Source: Tyzzerella sp. UBA1042 | Lineage (GTDB): Bacteria; Bacillota; Clostridia; Lachnospirales; Anaerotignaceae | DNA: 12,927 bases | Reading direction: 5' to 3' | Assembly: GCA_002316675.1 (NCBI GenBank) | Contig: DCDZ01000055.1 | Span: 1-12,927 of the forward strand | Part shown: one piece after another, positions 1-6,298 of the stretch | How the letters are laid out: every line of letters starts with the position of its first letter | Numbering within the stretch: the first letter of the stretch is position 1 | Position numbers and translations under genes: made by a program | The notes under the pieces: generated by a model | Database searches by the model: none | Seen by the model: only the letters and a program-made list of their open reading frames with translations | Told to the model about the DNA's origin: nothing

Positions 1-45
1 GCCTTGCCAAGGCGAGGGTCGCGAGTTCAAATCTCGTCTCGCGCT
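1..45 (+). tRNA. tRNA-Gly (anticodon GCC), 3' part
   Basis: This is the 3' part of a glycine tRNA whose 5' portion lies outside the window. Bases 4-10 form the 7-base anticodon loop TTGCCAA, with GCC at 6-8, closed by GCC (1-3) and GGC (11-13). The T arm is GCGAG (21-25), loop TTCAAAT (26-32), then CTCGT (33-37). The 3' acceptor strand is CTCGCGC (38-44), followed by discriminator T45, as expected for glycine. The next bases are GAT, so CCA is not encoded and must be added after transcription. The 5' acceptor half cannot be checked here. Confidence 0.9.
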
Positions 46-50
46 GATTA

Positions 51-102
51 TTTTCAATGAGGAGTGAATTCCGAAAAGGATTCATTCCTTTTTTCATTGA
101 AA
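51..102 (+). terminator. Rho-independent terminator after tRNA-Gly
   Basis: AGGAGTGAAT (60-69) pairs with ATTCATTCCT (80-89) with one G-U pair, followed by a run of T at 89-94. An outer arm, TTTCAATGA before it and TCATTGAAA after it, extends the dyad. The site lies a few bases past the tRNA 3' end and probably ends the tRNA transcript. The outer arm makes the structure nearly symmetric, so some termination in the other direction is possible. Confidence 0.8.
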
Positions 103-649
103 CCATAAGCCGAGGATGCTTTCCAAAGCGTGCTGATGCAGAACAGATCTTTGCACTATAAAAAAATGTCCGGTGAGGGTGACACAAAGGCGAAATTTTT
201 TAAGAGCTTGGGAAGCTGTTCTTACCTAATAAAATAGTGCAGTTTTTCCGCTGCTCAAATGGGGTACGTTTTGATGCTTTCACACAAAATAGTTTGCGGA
301 AGCCATGGCAGAAAATTGTGTTTACATTATAATAATAAAACTGCTATCCATGGATTGGCGTGCATTGTGAGGGCCGCTGAAAAATGAATGTGTTTTACTG
401 TGCAATCAAAGTGTTTTTTAAGAAAGCAATAGACAAAAGGTATCTCTAAGCCGGAAAAGTACAAAAATTGTATACTATTTAAAGTATTCCCTTTGTAATT
501 GTTTATAATTTGTTAAGAATTTAAAATTTTTTTGCCGGTTCATACATAAAACCTAAAAATTTTTATTTTATGTACAATAAGAAAGAAAAGCTGCTATTAA
601 AAATTACAATGAAATCATGTTATTTTATACATAAATTTGGATATAGAAC
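103..649. other. Gene-free AT-rich intergenic region
   Basis: No convincing coding sequence is present on either strand: reading frames are short and lack a Shine-Dalgarno plus start combination. The right half is very AT-rich. It contains a bulged inverted repeat, TACATAAAA (543-551) against TTTTATGTA (566-574), with TAAAAA/TTTTTA continuing the stem inside. It also has a smaller 5-2-5 palindrome, TTTATACATAAA, near 624-635. These could be binding sites or structured DNA upstream of the feo promoter. I recognise no known RNA family. Confidence 0.5.
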
Positions 650-678
650 TTGACGTAATGAGTTAGGCATGATAAACT
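650..678 (+). promoter_or_regulatory. Predicted sigma-A promoter of the feo operon
   Basis: The -35 element is TTGACG (650-655) and the -10 is TAAACT (673-678), with a 17-bp spacer. The predicted transcript starts about 40 bases before the first feoA. It lies within a cluster of TTAG/CTAA half-sites, consistent with metal-dependent repression. Confidence 0.6.
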
Positions 679-701
679 TTAACTAAGTTAGTTTTGACTA
701 T
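663..701. promoter_or_regulatory. Possible DtxR-type operator cluster over the feo promoter
   Basis: The most regular element is a perfect 6-1-6 palindrome, AACTAA-G-TTAGTT (681-693), just after the -10 box. TTAG/CTAA-like words start at 663 (TTAG), 673 (TAAA), 683 (CTAA), 688 (TTAG) and 698 (CTAT), mostly one helical turn apart. TTAG-N6-CTAT (688-701) is one mismatch from the TTAG-N6-CTAA unit that occurs twice in the DtxR/IdeR consensus box. The site overlaps the -10 and predicted start of transcription, where a repressor would act. Fur is an alternative, but I see no clear 7-1-7 Fur box. Confidence 0.4.
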
Positions 702-726
702 TATGCGCTAGAAGGGGGGAGTAACT

Positions 727-936
727 ATGCCACTTACATTAGCAACAGCAGGCGTACCGCAGATTATTAAACGTATTGGCGGAAAGGATGAAACACAAAG
801 ATTTTTAGCTTCCCTTGGATTTGTCACAGGAAGTGAAGTAACAATTATTTCTGAATATGACGGAAATGTAATTGTGAATGTGAAGGAATCCAGAGTAGCA
901 ATTAGTAAGTCGATGGCTAGTAGAATTTTGGTATAA
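727..936 (+). CDS. feoA: Ferrous iron transport protein A (first copy)
   Basis: This 69-residue protein matches the FeoA family, small cytoplasmic SH3-like beta-barrel proteins that work with the FeoB Fe(II) transporter. Typical features are a central R-F-L-ASLGF-TGSEV segment (about residues 25-38) and a C-terminal strand-rich part ending in an ISKSMA-RI-V-like motif. Start choice is supported by a G-rich ribosome-binding site (GGGGGGAG, about 715-722) just before ATG. It is the first gene of a feoA-feoA-feoB cluster, with 12 bases to the next FeoA gene. The two FeoA copies are clearly diverged rather than a recent duplication. FeoA's exact role (FeoB GTPase regulation or complex assembly) is unsettled in the family. 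Confidence 0.9.
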   Translation: MPLTLATAGVPQIIKRIGGKDETQRFLASLGFVTGSEVTIISEYDGNVIVNVKESRVAISKSMASRILV

Positions 937-948
937 GGAAGGGATAAC

Positions 949-1170
949 ATGAGAACATTAAAAGATGCGAAAGTTGGAGAACGGATTTCTGTGCTCAAAG
1001 TTACAGGAGAAGGCCCTGTGAAACGCAGAATTATGGACATGGGGATTACCAAGGGCGTTGAGGTTTTTGTGCGTAAGGTTGCACCATTGGGCGATCCGGT
1101 TGAGGTTACGGTAAGAGGGTATGAGCTTTCTTTAAGAAAAACGGATGCTCAGATGGTTGTTATTGAATAA
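949..1170 (+). CDS. feoA: Ferrous iron transport protein A (second copy)
   Basis: This 73-residue FeoA-family protein has the standard layout: an N-terminal L-DAKVGER strand, the conserved RRIMDMGITKGVEV core (about residues 26-39), a KVAPLGDPVEVTVRG segment and a final LSLRK strand. It follows the first feoA by 12 bases and has its own ribosome-binding site (AAGGAAGGG, 935-943). It looks closer to canonical FeoA than copy one, because it retains the R-(K)-MGI and P-GDP-V motifs. It is probably an SH3-like cytoplasmic partner of FeoB. The 77-base gap to feoB carries two inverted repeats, so FeoB could be separately controlled. Confidence 0.93.
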   Translation: MRTLKDAKVGERISVLKVTGEGPVKRRIMDMGITKGVEVFVRKVAPLGDPVEVTVRGYELSLRKTDAQMVVIE

Positions 1171-1188
1171 ATAAATTTTTAAAGTAAA

Positions 1189-1231
1189 GTTAGCAAAAGC
1201 TAATTTTGTAGTTGCGTTAGCTTACACTAAC
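1189..1231. promoter_or_regulatory. Paired TTAG-N6-CTAA inverted repeats before feoB
   Basis: Two inverted repeats share one architecture. One is TTAG-caaaag-CTAA (1190-1203). The other is GTTAG-cttaca-CTAAC (1216-1231). TTAG-N6-CTAA is the repeating unit in the consensus box of iron-dependent DtxR/IdeR repressors. Both sites lie between feoA and feoB, just before the feoB ribosome-binding site (AAGGAGG, 1235-1241). They could be operators for an internal promoter, which I cannot locate convincingly, or roadblock sites. They could also fold as RNA hairpins (the first has an AAAA tetraloop) that affect feoB translation. Confidence 0.45.
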
Positions 1232-1247
1232 GATAAGGAGGATTATT

Positions 1248-3416
1248 ATGTCAATAAAAATTGCTCTTGCCGGAAATCCAAACAGTGGTAAGACAACATT
1301 ATTTAATGCCTTAACCGGTTCCAATCAGTTTGTTGGTAACTGGCCCGGTGTTACGGTTGAGAAAAAAGAGGGGAAATTAAAGGGCCAAAAGGATGTAATC
1401 ATTACTGACTTGCCCGGTATCTACTCCTTGTCTCCATATACTCTGGAGGAGGTTGTAGCAAGAAATTATTTAACACAACAAAAACCGGACGCAATTTTGA
1501 ACATTGTTGACGGTACAAACCTTGAGAGAAACTTGTATTTAACAACACAGCTGCTGGAGCTTGGCATTCCTGTGGTGATTGCCGTAAACATGATGGACGT
1601 TGTGCAGAAAAACGGAGACACAATACATATCAAGCACCTTTCGGAAAAACTGGGGTGTGCGGTCATGGAAATTTCTGCTTTGAAGGGCACAGGAATTAAG
1701 GAAGCGGCACAAGCTGCAGTTCAGGCTGCTGCCAAGGGAACACCTTCAAAATTTCATAGCTTTTCTGTGCAGATAGAAGAGGCTTTGTCTGCCATTTCTG
1801 CACGCTTGCCCCAAGACATTGAAGAAAAGCAAAAGCGCTTTTTTGCAATTAAGCTTTTTGAGAGAGATCCAAAGATTGCAGAAGGTAAAATGAACACTGC
1901 TGCTTTAGAGGAGATCATTACTAAAGTTGAGAATGATTTGGATGATGACAGCGAAAGTATTATAACAAATGAAAGATATATTTATATCGGAGAAATTATA
2001 AAGAGTTCTTATAAAAAACAGAATAAAGGAAATTTGTCCTTATCGGATAAAATTGATAAAGTTGTAACAAATCGTTGGCTGGCATTGCCCATTTTTGCCG
2101 TGGTAATGTTCATCGTTTATTATGTTTCTGTGACCACAATCGGTACTTATGCAACGGATTGGGCAAACGAGGGTGTATTCGGTGAGGGTTGGGAGTTATT
2201 TGGCCTTTGGATTCCGGGTATCCCTGTTATTGTAGAAGATTTCTTGGTGAGCATTAACTGTGCAGAGTGGATGCAAGGCTTGATCTTAGATGGTATTGTG
2301 GGTGGTGTCGGTGCCGTATTGGGCTTTGTGCCTCAGATGCTGGTATTATTCATTTTCTTAGCATTTTTAGAGTCCTGCGGTTATATGGCACGTATTGCAT
2401 TTATTATGGATCGTATTTTCCGCCGCTTTGGGCTGTCTGGTAAGTCCTTCATCCCTATGCTGATTGGTTCAGGTTGCGGTGTTCCCGGTATTATGGCCTC
2501 CAGAACCATTGAAAGCGATAGAGACCGTAAAATGACAATTATTACCACAACTTTTATTCCTTGTGGTGCAAAGCTTCCTGTCATTGCTTTGATTGCGGGT
2601 GCGCTTTTTGGGGGAGCAGCTTGGGTTGCACCAAGTGCATACTTCATAGGAATTGCAGCAATTATCATCTCTGGTATCATTTTAAAGAAAACAAAGCTGT
2701 TTGCAGGGGATGCCGTGCCGTTTGTAATGGAGCTGCCTGCATATCATATGCCAACAGTTTCTAATGTATTGCGCAGTATGTGGGAAAGAGGCTGGTCCTT
2801 TATTAAAAAAGCCGGAACAATTATCTTGCTTTCCGCAATCTGTGTGTGGTTCCTTTCCAACTATGGTTTTGTTGATGGTTCTTTCGGTATGGTCGAAGAT
2901 TTAGGAGACGGTTTCTTGGCAGCAATCGGTAATTCCGTTGCTTGGATTTTCGCACCTTTGGGCTGGGGAAATTGGAAGGCAACTGTAGCAGCACTTCTTG
3001 GTTTGGTTGCAAAAGAAAACGTAGTAAATACGTTCGGTATCCTTTACGGCTTTGCAGAAGTTGCAGAAGATGGTGCAGAAATTTGGGGTACTTTAGCGGC
3101 AAGTTTTACACAGGTATCCGCATATAGTTTCTTGGTATTCAACTTATTGTGTGCTCCTTGTTTCGCAGCGATTGGTGCAATCAAGAGAGAAATGAACAAT
3201 GCAAAATGGACATGGTTTGCCATTGGATACCAGACGATATTTGCTTATGCTGTTTCCTTCTGTGTATATCAAATTGGCTCGGTAATTACCGGAGACTTGG
3301 CATTCGGCATTGGTACAGTTTTAGCAATTATTGTTGTCATTGGATTCTTATATCTGATGATTCGTTCAAATACAAAGGCGAAAGACAGCAAAGTATCCGT
3401 TAGCCTTGCGGGTTAA
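1248..3416 (+). CDS. feoB: Fe(II) transporter FeoB
   Basis: This 722-residue inner-membrane protein imports ferrous iron and couples an N-terminal G domain to a membrane core. G-protein motifs are G1 GNPNSGKT (residues 9-16), G3 DLPG (54-57), G4 NMMD (114-117) and G5 SALKG (143-147). A helical linker follows, with multiple membrane helices from about residue 275. Both conserved Gate motifs are visible: GSGCGVPGI...SRTIES with the following FIPCGAKLPV, and near the C-terminus APCFAAIGAIKREM. Length is normal for single-chain FeoB. The gene has a strong ribosome-binding site (1235-1241) and follows two feoA genes. The NxxD-type G4 motif and intact G domain indicate a functional protein. Confidence 0.98.
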   Translation: MSIKIALAGNPNSGKTTLFNALTGSNQFVGNWPGVTVEKKEGKLKGQKDVIITDLPGIYSLSPYTLEEVVARNYLTQQKPDAILNIVDGTNLERNLYLTTQLLELGIPVVIAVNMMDVVQKNGDTIHIKHLSEKLGCAVMEISALKGTGIKEAAQAAVQAAAKGTPSKFHSFSVQIEEALSAISARLPQDIEEKQKRFFAIKLFERDPKIAEGKMNTAALEEIITKVENDLDDDSESIITNERYIYIGEIIKSSYKKQNKGNLSLSDKIDKVVTNRWLALPIFAVVMFIVYYVSVTTIGTYATDWANEGVFGEGWELFGLWIPGIPVIVEDFLVSINCAEWMQGLILDGIVGGVGAVLGFVPQMLVLFIFLAFLESCGYMARIAFIMDRIFRRFGLSGKSFIPMLIGSGCGVPGIMASRTIESDRDRKMTIITTTFIPCGAKLPVIALIAGALFGGAAWVAPSAYFIGIAAIIISGIILKKTKLFAGDAVPFVMELPAYHMPTVSNVLRSMWERGWSFIKKAGTIILLSAICVWFLSNYGFVDGSFGMVEDLGDGFLAAIGNSVAWIFAPLGWGNWKATVAALLGLVAKENVVNTFGILYGFAEVAEDGAEIWGTLAASFTQVSAYSFLVFNLLCAPCFAAIGAIKREMNNAKWTWFAIGYQTIFAYAVSFCVYQIGSVITGDLAFGIGTVLAIIVVIGFLYLMIRSNTKAKDSKVSVSLAG

Positions 3417-3433
3417 AAAAAGGAGGTACCATT

Positions 3434-3568
3434 ATGACACCAGGAACAATTATTGTTGGGTTAATTCTTATTGTAGTTGTAGCTGCAGTTATTCGGCATC
3501 TTAAGAAGAAGAAAGGCGGTTGCAGCTGCGGTGATGGTTGTTCTTCCTGTGATCATTGTGACCACTGA
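3434..3568 (+). CDS. FeoB-associated Cys-rich membrane protein
   Basis: This 44-residue protein starts 17 bases after feoB and is preceded by AGGAGG (3421-3426). Residues 4-21 form one hydrophobic membrane helix, followed by a basic patch, RHLKKKK (21-27). A short tail then carries five Cys (30, 32, 36, 39, 42) and several His/Asp residues, as in GGCSCGDGC and CDHCDH. Layout and position match the small FeoB-associated Cys-rich proteins found after feoB in many Bacillota. The Lys patch suggests the Cys tail is cytoplasmic, where it could bind Fe(II) emerging from FeoB. That role is inferred. It lies on the feo transcript, before the terminator at 3616. Confidence 0.88.
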   Translation: MTPGTIIVGLILIVVVAAVIRHLKKKKGGCSCGDGCSSCDHCDH

Positions 3569-3615
3569 AGTTTCGGCTGAAGTATGAAGCCGTTTAAAAT
3601 TTGAAATTTAGGGAT

Positions 3616-3654
3616 AAAAAAGGTTCTATAGTAAATTTACTATAGAACCTTTTT
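3616..3654. terminator. Perfectly palindromic terminator of the feo operon
   Basis: A 19-base arm (3617-3635) is exactly complementary to the adjacent arm (3636-3654), centred on AAATTT. The arms begin with a run of A and end with a run of T, so the hairpin has U tracts in both directions. It lies about 48 bases after the Cys-rich gene and most likely ends the feo transcript. Confidence 0.85.
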
Positions 3655-4009
3655 GCAATGGGGATGAAGGAGATAAAAAGTACAGCAAGATTGACGGAGT
3701 TGCACTGAAAGCTTATGGACAGGCTTTGGGTATTGTTTCAATCTATCTCTTAGGATTATGATAAAGGATAAGAGAAAACGCAATATTTTGTATAGTTTAA
3801 ATTGGAAAACAGGGTTGCATGACATTAATTGCAGTTCTACATTTCTGAAAAGTTTCTTCCTATACTGATTTATGGCCCCGGAATAGATTGCATATACCCT
3901 CTTGTTTGTGAGAATTTTGCAGAGACAGAGTTTCAAAGTAAATCTTATAAAAAAAAGAGAGTGAAAAGCAATTTTTTTGTACAATTTTAGGAACATTACG
4001 GGTTTTAAC
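3655..4009. other. Gene-poor intergenic region
   Basis: No gene with a start and ribosome-binding site is visible. On the + strand, 3663-3761 reads as 32 protein-like codons (beginning DEGDKKYSKIDG, ending YLLGL and a stop) with no start codon; this could be a decayed gene end or chance. A long minus-strand frame opposite it (3640-4026) has unlikely composition, no ribosome-binding site, and runs into the terminator. Confidence 0.4.
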
Positions 4010-4039
4010 TTTACGAACCTGCTCATTTTATGCTAAAAT
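4010..4039 (+). promoter_or_regulatory. Predicted promoter of the CoA-transferase gene
   Basis: The -35 element is TTTACG (4010-4015). The extended -10, TGC-TAAAAT (TAAAAT at 4034-4039), follows an 18-bp spacer. The predicted 5' untranslated region is about 100 bases. I see no riboswitch-like structure in it. Confidence 0.5.
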
Positions 4040-4144
4040 ACAGTTGATGAAAAGTATTTTGTATTCAAATTTCTAAAGTTCAATTCTTTTTTATTGTGCA
4101 AATTGCCAATGAAATAAAAAGGATATATGGAAAGGTGATAGTGT

Positions 4145-5455
4145 ATGAGTAGGTTTCATGAAATGTATCAGTCAAAAAAAATGATGCCGGAAGAAGTAGC
4201 CAATTTTGTAAAATCCAGGGATGTTTGCGCTTCTCCTACGGGCTTGGAGGCGCCCACTGCCATTTGTGAGGCAATCGGTGAGCGGGCAAAAAGAGGAGAA
4301 CTGACAGGTGTTACCCACCACCAGATTTTGTGTATGGAAGCAGGGCCGTATTTAAATTATGATGAATTAAAAGGAAAATACGATTATGTTTCTTGGTTTA
4401 CGGGGGGAGCCGGAAGAAAAGCAATTCAGGATGGACACTATACATATGTACCTAATAATTATAGCACTGTTCCAAGCTACTGGAGAGACGTAAGACCCAC
4501 GCTGGATGTTTTTTACGCAGAGGTTTCTCCCATGGATGCTCATGGCTATTTCAGTTGCGGCATGGCAGGGGCAGAGGTTGTTGCCATGAGGGAGAAGGCA
4601 AAAATGATTCTTTTGGATGTAAATGACAAAATGCCCCGTGTGCTTGGGAATAACCAAATTCATATTTCTCAGGTTACAGCACTCTGTGAATCCTCAAGAC
4701 CCCTTTCTGTCTTAGCCAATGCACCCTTGACGGATATGGATAAAAAAATTGGTCAAATGATTGCGGATGAAGTGGTAAACGGTGCTACATTGCAATTGGG
4801 CATTGGCGGAATTCCCAATGCTGTGGGTGTTCTTCTGAAGGATAAAAAAGATTTAGGCATTCATACGGAAATGTTTACAGATAGCATGGTGGATCTGATT
4901 GAATGCGGAGCGGTAACAAATATGAAAAAGCCCGTTAATGTGGGTAAGACCATTGCAACCTTGGCATGGGGCTCACAAAAAATGTACGAATTTATGGATA
5001 ATAATCCGGCTTTTGAGATGCACCCTGTGGATTATACAAATAACCCCAATATTATTGGCCAGCATGACAACTTTGTTTCCGTGAACGCCTGTGTAGAAAT
5101 TGATCTATTTGGCCAGGTTTGTGCGGAAAGCCTTGGGACGAGGCATTATAGCGGCTCCGGCGGTCAGGTGGATTTTGTCCGCGGGGCAAATCTCTCCAAG
5201 GGCGGCAAGGGCTTTATTGCCATGACATCTACCGCCAAGGGCGGCACCATTAGCAAAATAAAACCTACCTTAACGCCGGGGTCCATCGTAACTACCACAA
5301 AGAATGAAGTTGATTTTTTGGTAACGGAAAATAACATTGTGCGTTTGAAAGGGCAAACCGCAAGTGATCGCGCAAAGATGATCATCTCTCTTGCGGCGCC
5401 CCAATTTAGAGAAGAGCTGGAATTTGAAGCAAAAAAAATGAATTTGATTATTTAA
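4145..5455 (+). CDS. CoA-transferase, 4-hydroxybutyrate/butyryl-CoA:acetate type
   Basis: This 436-residue protein belongs to the acetyl-CoA hydrolase/transferase (class I CoA-transferase) family that includes AbfT, Cat1 and But. These enzymes swap CoA between an acyl-CoA and acetate through a glutamyl-CoA intermediate. The catalytic Glu is most likely E242 in GIHTEM, matching GIHSEM of 4-hydroxybutyrate CoA-transferase. The glycine loop GIGGIP is at 219-224, and the late conserved block YSGSGGQVDFVRGA at 335-348. Length is typical, and there is no signal peptide or membrane segment. Start is the ATG after GGAAAGGTGATA; an in-frame upstream start is not supported. It stands alone between its own promoter and terminator, so neighbours do not reveal the substrate. 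Butyrate, 4-hydroxybutyrate or propionate are all possible. Confidence 0.9.
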   Translation: MSRFHEMYQSKKMMPEEVANFVKSRDVCASPTGLEAPTAICEAIGERAKRGELTGVTHHQILCMEAGPYLNYDELKGKYDYVSWFTGGAGRKAIQDGHYTYVPNNYSTVPSYWRDVRPTLDVFYAEVSPMDAHGYFSCGMAGAEVVAMREKAKMILLDVNDKMPRVLGNNQIHISQVTALCESSRPLSVLANAPLTDMDKKIGQMIADEVVNGATLQLGIGGIPNAVGVLLKDKKDLGIHTEMFTDSMVDLIECGAVTNMKKPVNVGKTIATLAWGSQKMYEFMDNNPAFEMHPVDYTNNPNIIGQHDNFVSVNACVEIDLFGQVCAESLGTRHYSGSGGQVDFVRGANLSKGGKGFIAMTSTAKGGTISKIKPTLTPGSIVTTTKNEVDFLVTENNIVRLKGQTASDRAKMIISLAAPQFREELEFEAKKMNLII

Positions 5456-5481
5456 GGTATTTTAGATTTTTTGTGAAAGCG

Positions 5482-5541
5482 AAGCCTTTTTCCTCAGAAA
5501 CGATGACAGCATCGGCAAGTTTTGGGGAAGAAGGCTTTTTT
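5482..5541 (+). terminator. Terminator after the CoA-transferase gene
   Basis: A 14-base outer stem (5482-5495 with 5524-5537, two G-U pairs) ends in a run of T to 5541. A second small hairpin, CGATG-acag-CATCG (5501-5514), sits inside the loop. It follows the stop codon by about 26 bases. Confidence 0.8.
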
Positions 5542-5570
5542 CTTGTTTTCGCAACAAAAGTACGCTTATT

Positions 5571-5599
5571 TTGACAAACATGAAAAATTGTGCTATTTT
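5571..5599 (+). promoter_or_regulatory. Predicted promoter of the dCMP-deaminase gene
   Basis: A consensus -35, TTGACA (5571-5576), a 17-bp spacer, and an extended -10 (TGC-TATTTT, hexamer 5594-5599). The transcript would have a leader of about 20 bases containing the ribosome-binding site. Confidence 0.65.
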
Positions 5600-5626
5600 T
5601 AAAAAAAGATTTGGAGGTTGAAACTG

Positions 5627-6073
5627 GTGAGAGCGAGTTGGGACGAGTATTTTATGCAGATCGCAGAAATTGTGAAAACGAGGTCTACTTGCTTGCGCAG
5701 GCAGGTTGGTGCAGTGATTGTGAAGGACAACCGTATTATTACAACGGGGTATAACGGTGCGCCCTCGGGTTTAAAGCATTGTACCGAGATGGGCGGCTGT
5801 GAAAGAGAACGTTTGGGCGTTCCCTCCGGAGAACGGCATGAGCTATGCCGTGCCCTCCATGCGGAGCAGAATGCCATTATTCAAGCGGCAATGCTAGGAA
5901 TTTCAACGGATGGGAGTACTATATATATTACACTGCAACCTTGTGTTATATGTGCCAAAATGCTGATTAATGCGGGGATTAAGCGCATTGTACATAAGGG
6001 GGTTTATCCCGATGCGCTTGCTATGAGGATGTTAGAAGAGGCGGAAATAGAAATTACCGTTATGCCGGAGTAA
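5627..6073 (+). CDS. dCMP deaminase-family zinc enzyme
   Basis: This 148-residue protein belongs to the cytidine/deoxycytidylate deaminase superfamily and is closest to dCMP deaminases, including ComEB-like proteins. They convert dCMP to dUMP and so feed dTMP synthesis. The active site is complete: HAE at 78-80 (zinc ligand H78, proton shuttle E80) and PCVIC at 105-109 (zinc ligands C106 and C109). The GYNGAPSG loop (41-48) and the C22/C52/H71-type positions suit a second structural zinc as in phage dCMP deaminases. I chose GTG at 5627 because GGAGG (5613-5617) lies 9 bases upstream and family members start at the same SWDEYF point. An in-frame TTG at 5618 touches the ribosome-binding site and is unlikely. 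Confidence 0.88.
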   Translation: MRASWDEYFMQIAEIVKTRSTCLRRQVGAVIVKDNRIITTGYNGAPSGLKHCTEMGGCERERLGVPSGERHELCRALHAEQNAIIQAAMLGISTDGSTIYITLQPCVICAKMLINAGIKRIVHKGVYPDALAMRMLEEAEIEITVMPE

Positions 6074-6122
6074 ACTGCTCCATTGTTCACTCAATCAAAG
6101 ACTTTGTATCATAGGAAAATGA

Positions 6123-6166
6123 ATAGAAAAGGGCCGGTTTCTGTTAAGAAGCCGACCCTTTTCTAT
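6123..6166. terminator. Bidirectional terminator between convergent genes
   Basis: ATAGAAAAGGG at 6123-6133 pairs with CCCTTTTCTAT at 6156-6166, and GC-rich inner arms (CCGG/CCG) surround a GTTA-type loop. T-rich 3' arms occur on both strands. It sits 50 bases after the dCMP-deaminase gene and 130 bases after the convergent nadE stop, so it can serve both. Confidence 0.75.
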
Positions 6167-6298
6167 GTCATGAGGATATGAGGAAATTGTTTTGTAGCCA
6201 CCAAAATTTTTATTTTTACGGCATTGTCTTTTCGCTACAGAACCTATCCGCAGTACGCTCTTAACCATATAACGCCTATAGGTCGAATCCGTTTCTGA

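Noticed and set aside
300..360. CCATGG repeats as an inverted repeat or attachment site
   Set aside because: GCCATGGC and ATCCATGGAT are each self-palindromic and their longer arms do not match well; no mobile-element gene is nearby.
663..701. A Fur box at the feo promoter
   Set aside because: No GATAAT-like 7-1-7 or 6-1-6 Fur palindrome is present; the dyad here is built from CTAA/TTAG words.
1189..1231. A riboswitch before feoB
   Set aside because: The inverted repeats are short and the gap is only 77 bases; no known aptamer core is visible. A protein operator explains the shared TTAG-N6-CTAA spacing better.
3640..4026. A 128-codon open frame on the minus strand
   Set aside because: It begins without a ribosome-binding site, has an unlikely Leu/Phe/Lys/Cys-rich composition, and ends inside the feo terminator palindrome. 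Intergenic AT-rich DNA easily leaves such frames open.
5618..5626. TTG or CTG starts for the dCMP-deaminase gene
   Set aside because: TTG at 5618 directly abuts GGAGG (5613-5617), leaving no spacing. GTG at 5627 has ideal spacing and matches the family start.
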